From contig NC_045436.1 in assembly GCF_002776525.5 (NCBI RefSeq), positions 53,132,480 through 53,196,479 on the forward strand: DNA of 64,000 bases, read 5' to 3'. Below, one piece after another: positions 34,595-45,847 of the stretch. A program made the translations under genes and the position numbers. Positions within the stretch are counted from its first letter, which is position 1. Every line of letters begins with the position of its first letter. The stretch is from Piliocolobus tephrosceles. Taxonomy: Eukaryota > Chordata > Mammalia > Primates > Cercopithecidae. The notes below the pieces were generated by a model. It did not search any database. It was given only the letters and a program-made list of their open reading frames with translations, and had not been told where the DNA came from.

Positions 34595-36637
34595 TGAAAA
34601 TGTTAGTTATATATTTGGTGGCATATCTAAGATTAAACAACAACATAAACATACAATAAAATTATCCCCCCCCAAAAAATTTCATAGTCTTAGACTGAGT
34701 TGTATAGATAGACATATCTGTGCATTAGCCCATTTAAACTCATTGTGTAATTATTTTATACCAGAAAAAAACCCCAAGAAATTTATAGATCAACATGAAT
34801 TCAAATAGACCCGACATCATTAATTTGCTTTAAAAAATTGTTCTACAGAAATATTAACTGAACCCAGTTAAGGCAACTGAGGGATATATGGAAAAGGTTT
34901 AAACAAGTTAAGTGAAAATTGGTCTTAATCTTTAGAGATTAGAAACAATGAACCACATCAATGTGGCACACACAACATTAAGAATGATAATTTTATGATA
35001 CCATTCATGAGATTAAAAAGACATAGCAGGAGAGTAAAAATTAGAGCTGAAAAGAAGAATAACACAACATCGTGAATAATTATGGTTCTCACATTAACAA
35101 AAGAAGTGATGGGCTATAATATGCATGTTCATGAGCTTTTAGCTATCCATGCCCACGAATCTCACTCGGTTCGAAGGATATCAAACCAACAACTTCTTAA
35201 GAAAGAAACACCAATCTCATGATAGTCTCTACAGTTTCTGAAATTTATATAGGAATCAACAGAGAACTTAGCAAAATGAAATTCCATTTGCTCTTCTGAT
35301 CACAATTCAATATGAAAATAAAAGAGAAAAAGAAAAGAATATAAGGAAATTAAGCTAGAATAATACATTGAAAAAAAAAAAAAAAAAGGCAGGTATCATC
35401 CCCAGAAACAATAAATACATCTTGAGAAGCAACATGATGATTCTCTCTGTAAATGTACCTTCCTTTTTCTTAAAAACTGTGAAAGCAAAATCAAATGATT
35501 TGCTTTGTGCACCTGGCACCAGATACAATTAGTAATTTCTGAGTATCCTTAGGAAGCACAGCTCTTTTGGAGAATGTAAATGCTTTCAGCTCATTTCAAT
35601 AAAAGACACTCTGTCCCTTTTTGAGACAACAGATTTGGAGCACTTAGATAAAACCAGGCTCCCTGTGCTCAGAATGTGATTACAGCTGCTGTGTGGGCAG
35701 AGCACAGAGAGCACAGGGGCCCTACACATCAACCTGAGCCCTGTGATATGCTCTGGGTTAACAAGGGGAAACTCAGGTGATGCTTCCAGATTTCACAAGG
35801 CAGTTAGTGGAAATAGGATTCACTGAACAAAGTGGGGGCTGCCTTCATTCTCAAAGTCAGTTGCAACAATGGCATCAGGCTGCAGTCTCAGGTACACCGA
35901 ATTGCTAATTAAGGTCTTAGCATATGGAACTTGCAGCAGTCTCACTTGTGTATACTAAAATAGGAGAAAAATCTTATGAAACTACAGGAAGGTTTTTGCT
36001 TAGCTTTCTCACAAAATGACAAAATAAGTTGTTGATGTTTTTTTGTCTCTGCCTGCCTCTGAGTTATGAAAATAACATTTTCGATTTCGCACATTATCTC
36101 TTCAGCTATCATGAACAATGCAGTCCATTTTCCTCAAGTTCCTTGTCATCAGCAACACCTTGAAGCAAGTGGAAATATAGATTGTTTTGCTTTATTTATG
36201 TTTACTTAGAATGTTACACTTATTCTGACAAATAATTCTTTAAAATCTAAGATCATGTTCAAATAGGTAAGCTATTTCTACTTCTTTTAAAGTTAAGTAT
36301 GACATCAAAATTAATAGAAAAACAGGTGGTTTGTGTCTCATCACCATAGAAAAAGTGAAATATCAGCTGTGCATATATTAAAAAATAAATCTCATAATAA
36401 TTAATCTAAGGCAAAATGAATGATGGCAGAAGATGTATTAGGTAAAATTGTTTTAGAAAATGTGTAAAACGAAAAAGGAATACCCTAAAATGTTTGAAAT
36501 TCAGATGTGTTAGGGCAGATTCTCCCAAGCTGTATTTTCTAAACTAATTTAGATTTTATAGTCTTTCTCCCAGCCTTCCTGAAAGGGACCCAGTAGACAG
36601 TTACCTATGTTGATTTTGCATTAGAGAAAGAGAAATA
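34595..36637. other. Unique sequence, no feature recognised
   Basis: A 72-codon frame at 34,590-34,808 and an A-tract at about 35,372-35,388 are the only landmarks. The part at 35,640-35,880 is relatively GC-rich for this window, but no exon or element could be identified. Confidence 0.45.
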
Positions 36638-36947
36638 GTCTGGGTGCGATGGCTCATGCCTGTAATCTCAGAACTTTGGGAAGCTGAGGCAGGTGGATCA
36701 CCTGAGGTCAGAAGTTCAAGACCAGCTTAGCCAAAATGGTGAAACCCCGTCTCTACTTATAATACAAAAAAAAAAAAAAAAAAAAAATTGCCAGTCATGG
36801 TGACGGGCACCTATAATTCCAGCTATTCAGGAGGCTGAGGCAGGAGAATTGCATGAACCCTGGAGGCAGAGGTTGCAATGAGCCAAGATCATGCCATTGC
36901 ACCCCAGCCTGGGCAACAACAGTGAAACCCCATCTCAACAACAAAAA
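36638..36947 (+). mobile_element. AluS
   Basis: Plus-strand dimeric Alu with an expanded middle A-tract (36,767-36,787) and an A-rich tail interrupted by C. Confidence 0.9.
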
Positions 36948-37215
36948 AGTGGGGGAAATAACAGACTTTCGAGTGATCACCATCTCCCACAATAGAACAT
37001 TCTGAATCACTCTTTCGGAGTTTCACAATGCTCAGTTGTGTAGAGGCCCTAAGAAGTCCTGCAATTTCAAATTTTGAAACAAACAAAATAAACCATTATC
37101 CAGTCTCTGCCAAACTGTTTTTTTTTTTTTTTTCTTGTTTTAAATTCTTAAAGCTGCTTTTGATAAATAATGAATTATGAGGTCAAATAATATTATCACT
37201 GAAGTCATACTTGGT

Positions 37216-37520
37216 GGCCAGGCATGGTGGCTCATATTTGTAATTCCAGCACTTTGGCAGGCTGAGACAGGTAGACCACTTGAGGTCAGGAGTTTAAGAC
37301 CAGCCTGGCCAACATGGTGAAACCTCATCTCTACTAAAAATACAAAAATTAGCTGGGTGTGGTGGTACGTGCCTGTAGTCCCAGTTACTTGGGAGACTAA
37401 GGCAGGAAAATCACTTGAACCCAGGAGGTGGAGGTTACAGTGAGCTGAGATCATGCCACTGCACTCCAGCCTTTGCAACAGAGTGAGACTCCATCTCAAA
37501 AAAAAAAAAAAAAAAAAAAA
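37216..37520 (+). mobile_element. AluS/AluSx with 13-bp target duplication
   Basis: Full-length plus-strand Alu with an A-tail of about 23. It is flanked by agtcatacttggt (37,203-37,215) and agtcatatttggt (37,521-37,533), one mismatch in 13. Confidence 0.93.
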
Positions 37521-37702
37521 AGTCATATTTGGTTATTACAATATAATTATAATTATATTAAATTTAATTTTTCAATACACAAAATTTCAGATCCATTTCT
37601 GTCTCCAGATCTCTGTGTCACACTGTTATGAAAATATTGGAAAGATACTCATGGTTTTATGAAGAAAATAGCCAATTAAAATATTTGCATAAATAAGGAG
37701 AC

Positions 37703-38286
37703 ATCTCAAAGAACTAAAAATATAACTACCCTTTCTTTCATCCAGCAATCTCACTTCTGGGTATCTGTCCAAAGGAAAGGAAACCATTATATAAAAAAGA
37801 TGTCTGCTCTCATATGTTTATTGCAGTACTATTCACAATAGCAAAGTCATTAAATGAACCTGTGTGTTCATCAACAGATGATTGGATAAATAAAATATGG
37901 TGTATATACACTATGAAATACTACTCAACCACAAAAAGAATTAAAACATATCTTTTGCAACAACATGGGCAGAACTGGAGGCCATTTTCCTAAGTAATAG
38001 AACACGGAAACAGAAATTCAAATACTTCATATTCTCACTTATAAGTGCGAACTAAACAATGGATATGCATGAACATAAAAAAATGGAATAATGGACATTG
38101 GAGACTTCAAAAGCTGGGAGGATCTGAGGCTAGTAAGGCATGAAAAATTACCTATTGCGTACAAGTTCACTATTCAGGTGATGGGTACACTAAAAGCCCA
38201 GACTTCCCCAAGATGCAATATATGCATGTAAGAAACCTGTACTTGTCCCTCTTAAATATATAAAAATAATAATAGAAAAAAAAATA
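37703..38286 (+). mobile_element. Older L1 (L1PB/L1MA-type) 3' end
   Basis: The sequence follows the L1 ORF2 C-terminus and 3' UTR, with landmarks 'tttattgcagtactattcac' near 37,818, 'tatggtgtatatacactatg' near 37,898 and 'cattctcacttataagtg' near 38,030. It ends in an A-rich tail. It is more diverged than the 25-kb copy. No frame remains open. Confidence 0.85.
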
Positions 38287-38639
38287 CTTGCACCAGGTAA
38301 TAAATTCTATACTACATTTTTGGCCCAATATGATATAAAATAGTAAGGCAAATAATGAAATTCTGCCTGTGAAAAATAGAGTTGAGTGTTACAGAGTAGA
38401 CAGTGGACTCTGAAAAGATGGTAAGAGTGTTACAGGCAGAGTTGACTGTGTCCCGATAAATGTGCTTTCAGTACCCATGTAGTACTTTTTGCATGTACTT
38501 CAAATATCTCACCTAGTCATAGGGAATGGACAAATATGTCTAAATATACTTAGATATAAGAAAACATGGTATATTTATATAGGTCTGGACTTATCTATAT
38601 CTGATTAATCTAGAGAGATACATTAAATTATAAAATCAG

Positions 38640-39095
38640 ATATTAAAATCTGCAACTTTGTAGCAGCTGTGAGACAACTCTGTTTTGGGACCTCTATTGA
38701 CTCCCTTGGTGATCTCCAACCTCAATTTAAATTTAAAAGACACTTAGATGCTCACATTTATTACTTTTTGTGTCCTGTACAGACCTCTGCCTTGTAGGTA
38801 TCAGCTTGTATGTTCAATGGCTTATTTGTGCTCTCCACTTGAATGTCTAATACTTAAATTATGTACATCTAAGTTCTACAAAATTCTGCTTAACCTTCAG
38901 TCTCCTTGATATAAATCATGGCCACTCCTTCTTTTCAGTTGTTTATCCTCAAAACCCATCATTCCTCCCTCCTCCCTTAATCTCAACCCGATATCCTGTT
39001 TCTTAGGAAACACTGCTGGCTATACATTCCAAAAATATCCATAATCCAATCACTTCTCACCGCGTCCATTCACCCTAGTCCAAGACACCACTTGC
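38640..39095 (+). mobile_element. LINE2 fragment, first part
   Basis: Resembles the 3' half of L2: 'cactgctggctatacattcc', 'aatcacttctcaccgc' and 'tagtccaagacaccac' occur in the order of the L2 reverse-transcriptase tail. It appears to continue after the insertions at 39,880. An ancient element, older than the primate radiation. Confidence 0.65.
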
Positions 39096-39441
39096 TGGAG
39101 TTTCTGAAAAATTTTCTGTGACATTTTCCTCTTCCAGGTTCCTGTGAGGATTGCTCTTCTTTATTTTCTTTGAAGTTAAACGTGACCATGTGGCTTGCAT
39201 TGGATGATAAAATGTAAATGGTAGTGATATGAGAAACTTCCCTGTGGAAGCTTTGAGAGCAGGTTCACATTTCACTACATCCCCTTTTCCTTTCTTATGT
39301 GTTGAAGAAGCCACCAAGACAGAGATTCTGCCAGTTAGAGCGCCTTAGTGACCATGGTGAGCGAAGGACCCCTGAAATCTATGTTGGACATATACGTGTT
39401 GGAAGTAACTTTTGTTCTGGTAGTTCGCTGAGCCTAAGAAA
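39096..39441. other. Unidentified insert, possibly LTR-derived
   Basis: Separates the two L2 parts on the left of the AluY. 'acgtgaccatgtggcttgca' and the following bases resemble an old interspersed repeat I could not name. An 80-codon minus frame here is incidental. Confidence 0.3.
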
Positions 39442-39706
39442 TTGGGAGGCCGAGGCAGGCGGATCACGAGGTCAGGAGATGGAGACCATCCTGGCTAACA
39501 CAGTGAAACCTTGTCCCTACTAAAAAAACAAACAAAAAAAAAAATTAGCCGGACGTGGTGGTGCGGGCGCCTGTAGTCCCAGCTACTCTGGAGGCTGAAG
39601 CAGGAGAATGGCGTGAACCCAGGAGGCGGAGCTTGCAGTGAGCCGAGATGGTGCCATGGCACTCCAGCCTGGGCGACAGAGCGAGACTCCATCGAGAGCG
39701 AGACTC

Positions 39707-39712
<6 letters not shown>
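39442..39712 (+). mobile_element. AluY, 5'-truncated, with duplicated end
   Basis: Begins inside the left arm at 'ttgggaggccgaggcagg'. The last 15 or so bases (gcgagactccatc) occur twice at 39,681-39,710, and the poly-A tail is replaced by a (GA)n array. Confidence 0.88.

Positions 39713-39754
<42 letters not shown>
39711..39754. repeat. Microsatellite (GA)n at the Alu 3' end
   Basis: About 21 GA dinucleotides directly follow the duplicated Alu terminus, where an A-tail would be expected. Confidence 0.95.
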
Positions 39755-39758
<4 letters not shown>

Positions 39759-39879
39759 TTGGTCCATTAGCACACTATTGTGACTGATGTCCACAATAGT
39801 CTATTCCACCCAGTCTTAAAAGAACAGTCAGAGCAAATCTGATGTAATGGAAGACTTTGTTTTTATCCACCAGGACACA

Positions 39880-40426
39880 TTATTCCTCTCTGAGTAAAGG
39901 ACACGTTTCTAAATATGACATACACAGCCCTATGTAGTCTGACTCCTATTACTTCTGATTTTATTTGTCTTTACTCTTCCTATAGCTCCCTCCACTCCAG
40001 CTGTAGTCACTTCCCTTTTCTGTTACAGCAAGGCAGGCACATTTCCTCCCCCTCCTGAGGCGATGCTCTGGTTCTTTCTGGATCCCGAAGTGCTCTCTGC
40101 CAGACAGACCCAGGGGGTCCCTCCCATGTTTCCTTCAAACCATTTCTTAAATGTCACTTTCCCATGAATTTTTTTTTCTATCTCTTTTAAAATTACAATC
40201 TCTCCTATACCCTATCATGCTTATGAATCTGATCCATTTTCCTGAAACTATTTCATTCTGCACATAATTTATCAGTGTATGTTTATAGTTTGCTGACTGT
40301 CTCCAGTATAATGCAAACTTCACAAGGGTGTTAATTTTTTTATCTGTTTTGGTCGGTAGTGTATCACCAGGGCTAGAACACAGCTTGACACATTTAATAA
40401 ATAACTAATTAGAAAAATAAATGAAT
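39880..40426 (+). mobile_element. LINE2 3' end, second part
   Basis: The order of segments matches the L2 3' end: a phenylalanine/proline-type tail region, 'aaatgtcactttcccatgaa' near 40,150, 'ctgtctccagtataatgcaaac' near 40,300, 'gtgtatcaccagggctagaac' near 40,359, and an ending with 'aataaatgaatg' repeats. It continues the 38,640-39,095 fragment. Confidence 0.75.
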
Positions 40427-42924
40427 GTAATTGTGTGAGCATTTAATTTTAGCTTATTCTATGTTACACATCCCATTGAATATCTTCTTAAGTAGAATAT
40501 TATTGGAGTATTAATAAGGCTGTGACTCTCAAACAGAAAAAATAAGATAAGCATTTGTGTGTGTGTACATTTCTGCTTATTAAAAAGGATATATTTTGAA
40601 AGAAAATTCTCTGCTTCTATTGATAGATACTAAAAACCAGATCATCACCTTGGAAATGTTAAAGGGTGTTACTCATGGTTTGAGAAAATAATTGAGAAAA
40701 AGTGGTATTTATAAGATGGGGTAAATATTGACCAAATATAGAATAAGCATTGTCAATCTTATCAAATATGAATCGATTTTAACAATCAATATTATGTTTA
40801 ATCAAAAATTAAATACTTCTAATTCTGTTTAGCTGGTATATTTTTTTCCCAGTCCATTTACCTTGCTGATCCTAGCCTTGTTAGAACCTTCGTAAATAAA
40901 CTACCTTTAGTTGTTTGTGTGATCTTTCATTCAAATTTGTTCTTATCCTCAGCATCTCCTTTTCTGTATGAGAAAGTTTGTACTTACTAAAAATCAAAAA
41001 GCAAAAGAAAACAAGCCAACAAACAAAAAAACTGCTGACAAACACATCAGATGGTAAGTGGAAACAATAATTCATCTCTAGATGAAACGAGTTATTCAAC
41101 TTTAACATATTTTCTAGGTGTTTCTCAGAGTAGAGGAAATATAATGAGTCCAGAAAAAAATAAAGATATGTCTCTTTTCACTCAGAAAGTCAAATTATTT
41201 TTCTAAAAATTTATGACATCTTTTAAAAAAACGAGGTTGAACTGTTCAGCTTCCATAAATAAACTCTGGGTATTTGAAAGTTGATCTCCTGTGTTGTATT
41301 TGATCAATGTATAACCTTTCATTACAGATGAACAACTTGAAACCCAATTGTTTAACCCAGGGAGGTGACACCAAGTTTCAGTGTCTGAGTTACAAATGGA
41401 ATCCCAATTTATGGACTGTTAGTGAGCAATTTACCATGCCATAGTGGCTTTTAAAATTTATTAGCCAAAAATAGTGTGTGGTTTTGCATGACATACCTTA
41501 TTATTTCTACTTACTATTAATAGTCATCTTTTAAAAATCAGGTTTATTGCTATCTAATATAATTTTAAAGCTGAGTGTAATTTTTGAGAGCATCAGGATG
41601 AATGCACATAACATCTATAAGCTCTTAGGTACCTAATCATCATACAGTGGAAAATTAAATTTTAAGGTGTGCATTTTCAACCCCTATCTTGGTGGAACCA
41701 CTTCAGTAAACCTTAAAGAAAATGAATATATTCTCTTACTCACATTCACGGATTGCACAAGTGCTGACAAGTAAGATTTGACTTGGAAGTACCTTTATTA
41801 CTAAACCATGAAAAAATGACTTACATTCATCTTATTCTTATAGTTGATTATTAAAATATTAGTTAAAACAATTACGGTTAATAAGAGCTAATTCGATCTG
41901 TTTTGAACATACAATTGGAATTAAAATAAAATTAGTTGAATAAATATAAATTTAGTTTATTTTATTAAAATAAAATTAGTTAAATAAAAATAAAATGTAT
42001 TATAAAATTATTATTTAAATTATATTTGTAAAGTTGAATATTCTCACATAAATTGTTGAACCTGTTCACTTATTTTTATTTCTTCACTTGTGTATATTAA
42101 TTGTTCTTAGAAACATGCCAGTAAGTTTATTACCCAATAAAAGTAACTTGCTTAGAAAAACATAAAATTAAGTAGAACCAAGATAAAGTACACTTTTTTC
42201 CCTCTTGTATAAATCAATCCAAGACAGGAACAATTCAAGATAATAAATTATTAGTTTGTGTAAAATTTTATGACTTTTACCTAGAAAAGCTGAAAGATTA
42301 CAAAGGAAGTGATAAAGTCACATCCATATTCTGTAATACATTTTTTTTTCTGCATATGCAAAGGTTTTATTGGGGAATAATTTCCATAAAGGTAAACTTT
42401 CTAACTTGACAATAAGGATAAATGTGTTCTCCTATTATTCAATTTTGGCAGAATCACCTACCAAAAATGTGTGAATATTACTGAAACTTGCCTATTATTC
42501 ACAAAATATCCTCTCATTTTTTAATTAGGATAACTTATAATTAGTGATTTAGAAGTCTTCTTTAAAATTGTAGCTATAAATAGTCGTCAATATATATTTA
42601 ATAGAGAAAACAGTGTGTTATTGTCTAATGGATTCCTGTTCTGCATTCCTATATCTATCCATAGAATGTTAATAGATTATTAACAATAAGAAGAAAAATT
42701 GTGCCAAAACATTTTAATTTCAACTCAAATATATTGTTTGAAAATACATTTAAAATACCTAGTTTAATATCTATCGAACACTTGAAATGCTTACATAGCC
42801 TTTAGCATCCCTTAAATATTACTTTCAACTTATTTCAAATTTATGGCTACTCAGATTAAACTAATAATGGATGAAAATATATTTGGCATAAATGTATATT
42901 TATTCATAGCATATTTTTAAAAAA
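40427..42924. other. Unique AT-rich sequence
   Basis: Very AT-rich, especially 41,850-42,060 with repeated 'aataaaattagtt' motifs. No family or gene is recognised. The 75-codon minus frame at 40,881-41,108 has no motif. Confidence 0.5.
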
Positions 42925-45267
42925 TTAATAAACTTTATTTTTTACAGCAGCTTCAGGTCTACAAAAATTTTTTTTTAAAAAGTACAGATTTCTCATATTG
43001 TCTCACTTTTCTCCCACTGCTGTTTTCCTTATTGTTAACATCTTGCATTAATGGATTACATTTGTAACAATTGATGAACTATTAATAATACTAGTTTATT
43101 ATTAATTAATATGCATAAATTACTTTAGCATTCACTGTTTGTGTTGTACAAGTCTGTGGGTTTTGCTAAATGCATTTTTGTATCCAGGATTAGAGATCCA
43201 CACAGAAGAGGTTTTTTTGCCCAGAAAATCCTCCCTCCCCCACAACTCCTGGGAAGCACTGATCTTTTTACTGTCTCAATAGTTATGCCTTTTTTAGACT
43301 GTCATTTAGCTGGAATCACAAAGGATACTGTCATTTCAGGCTGACTTTTCTCACTTAGCAATATTTTGTGCATGATAGCTCACTTATCTTTATTGCTGAA
43401 TATTTCTCCATTGTATGAATGTATTTCATGAATGTTTGTTCATCGACTCACCTATTAAAGAATTGTTTGATTATTCCCAATTTTTGATGACGATGAGTAA
43501 CTGAAAATTACTGTTCAGGTTTTTGTGTGGACATATGTTTTTAACTCCTTTGGGTATTAAATACCTAAAAGTATGATTGCTGGCTCATATGGTAAAACTA
43601 CTTGACATTGTAAGAAACTGCCAAAGTGTCTTGTGAAATTTTGGTATCATTTTCCATTTTCATCAGCAATGAATAAAACTTCCTGTAGCTGCACATACCA
43701 GCATTTGTTGTCAGTGTTTTGATTTTCACCATTCTAGTAGGTATGTAGTAATATCCCATTGCTGTTTTAGCTTGCATTTTCCTAATTACATAAAATATTA
43801 AGCATTTTTTATATGCTTATTTACCATCTGTACATCTTCTTTGATGAGGTGTCTGTTGAGTCCTTTTGTGCACTTTTTGATTGTGTAATTTGTTTCTTCA
43901 TTCATGACTTTTAACAATGCTTTGTGTATTTTGAGCACCTTTCCTTTATTAGTATGTTTTACAAATATTTCTTTTAAGTCTGCGGCTTGTGTTTTAATTT
44001 TCTTATCATTGTCATTCAAGTGCAGACATACTGAATTGTAATGAAGTTCCAACTTACTCATTTTTTTCCTGAACTGTGCATGTGAAATTGTATCTAAATA
44101 TTCATTGTCACATATAAGGTCACCTCGATCTTGGCCTGGGATCATCTAGAAGTTTTATACTTTTATACTTTATACTTAGGCCTGGGATCCACTTTAATAT
44201 TTGGCAGTATGTAATTTACTTTTTGGCAGTCAGTGTCCAAAGTCATTATTTTTTTGTACGTGGATATTCAGTTTTTCCAGCACCATTTGTTGAAAACATT
44301 AACCTTACCCCATTGAATTGCATTACTATTGAGTCAAATATCAATTTACTACATTTGTGGGTCTATTTTTGGACTTTATCAGTTTGGATTGGTGTACCTA
44401 TTATTTTGCAAATACTACACTGTCTTGAGTGCTGTTACTATAGAGTAAACTTGTGGTTACGTAGTGGGAGTCCTCTGACATTGCTCTTCTTCAAAGTTTC
44501 CTATTCTAGATCTTGTCCCTTTTCATACAAATTTTAGAAACCATTTGTTTCCATAGTAATTTGATGAGATTTTGATTGAGATTTCTTTGCAGTTCAAGTT
44601 GGAAAAAACTGACATATTTACAATATTGAGTAATTCGTATTTGCAAATACAGACTCTACAACTATTTAGACCTTTGATTCCTTTCATCAGAGTTTTGTAG
44701 TTTTCCTTATATAGTGGTAATATATTTTTGTTAAATTTATATCTAAATATTCCAATGGTTTTGATGCTAATGTAAATGGTTCTGTTTTTTATTTCACATC
44801 TAATTTTGTATTGCCAATATATAAGAAAGCAACTGACTTTTGCATATTGACCTTGTATCCTGAAACCTTACTATAATCACTTTCTAGTGGTAAGAGTATT
44901 TTTACATTTGTTTGTTTTGATTTTGGGGATTTTCTACATGGACAATCATGTCAAAAATAAACTGCCAAAAAAAAAAAAAACAGTTTTATTTCTTCCTTTC
45001 TAATCTGTATACTTTATTTTGTTTTATTGCTTTAGCTAGAGCTTCTAATGCAATGTTGAATAGGAGCTGTGAGAAGAGACACACTTGCCTCCTTTTTTCT
45101 GACTTAGAGGGAAAGCCTCTAGTTTCTCATCATTAAGTATGATGTTATCTGTTTACTGTAGACGTCCTTTATCTAAAGTTGACAAAATTCCACTCTATTT
45201 CCAGTTTGCTGATTTTTTAAAAATCTTGAATGGGTGTTAGGCTTTGTCAAACTTATTTAGGTAATCA

Positions 45268-45847
45268 TGTGTCTGGAATTCATTCCTCCCAGTGGGTTCT
45301 TGGTCTGGCTGACTTCAATAATGAAGCCGTGGACCTTTGCAGTGTGTGTTACAGCTCTTAAAGATGGTGTGTCAGATGTGTACGGAGTTTGTTCCTCCTG
45401 GTGGGTTCATGGTCTCGCTGACTTCAGGAGTGAACCTGCAAACCTTCGCAGCAAGTGTTACAGCTCTTGAAGGTGGTGCGAGCCCAGAGTGAGCAGCAGC
45501 AAGATTTACTGTGAAGAGCAAAAGAACAAAGCCTCCACACTATGGAAGGGACCAGAGCCAGTTGCCCTGCTGATTGGGGGTGGCCAGCTTTTATTCCCTT
45601 ACTTGGTCCTGCCCACATCCTGCTGATTGGTTCATTTTACAGAGCGCTGATTGGTCCATTTTACTGAATGCTGATTGGTCCATTTTACAGGGTGCTGATT
45701 GGTCCATTTTACAGAGTGCTGATTGGTGCCTTTACAATCCTTTAGCTAGACAGGGACGCCAATTGTTGCATTTACAATCCTTTAGCTAGACACAGAAGTT
45801 CTCCAAGTCCCCACCCAACCCAGAAGCGGAGCTGGCCTCACCTCTCA
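45268..45847 (-). mobile_element. Solo LTR12 (HERV9) inserted in L1M
   Basis: Reverse complement of an LTR12-type LTR of 580 bp, bounded TGTGTC...CCTCTCA. A perfect 4-bp target duplication ATCA flanks it at 45,264-45,267 and 45,848-45,851. On the minus strand it has the order expected for this family: U3 with repeated CCAAT boxes, a promoter region, then an AATAAATCTTGCTGCTGCTC-like R region (complement of about 45,494-45,515, here altered to AGTAAATC). Repeated 'cagctctt' segments mark U5. No internal HERV9 sequence remains. Confidence 0.88.
45623..45732 (-). promoter_or_regulatory. Array of five CCAAT boxes at exact 24-bp spacing in LTR12 U3
   Basis: ATTGG (CCAAT on the minus strand) starts at 45,626, 45,650, 45,674, 45,698 and 45,722, each in the repeated unit 'gctgattggtccattttaca'. 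LTR12 U3 repeats are known NF-Y-binding enhancer-promoter arrays in primates. A further ATTGG lies at 45,573. The spacing of the array is perfectly preserved, although single substitutions occur within units. Confidence 0.85.

Noticed and set aside
35640..35880. Relatively GC-rich stretch as a possible exon or CpG island
   Set aside because: It has few CpG dinucleotides, no long frame and no clear splice-site arrangement.
37140..37526. 128-codon minus-strand frame
   Set aside because: It is the antisense strand of an Alu; Alu antisense commonly gives open frames of this type.
43798..44145. 115-codon minus-strand frame as a host gene
   Set aside because: It lies in the ORF2 region of an antisense L1M, so it is a LINE remnant.
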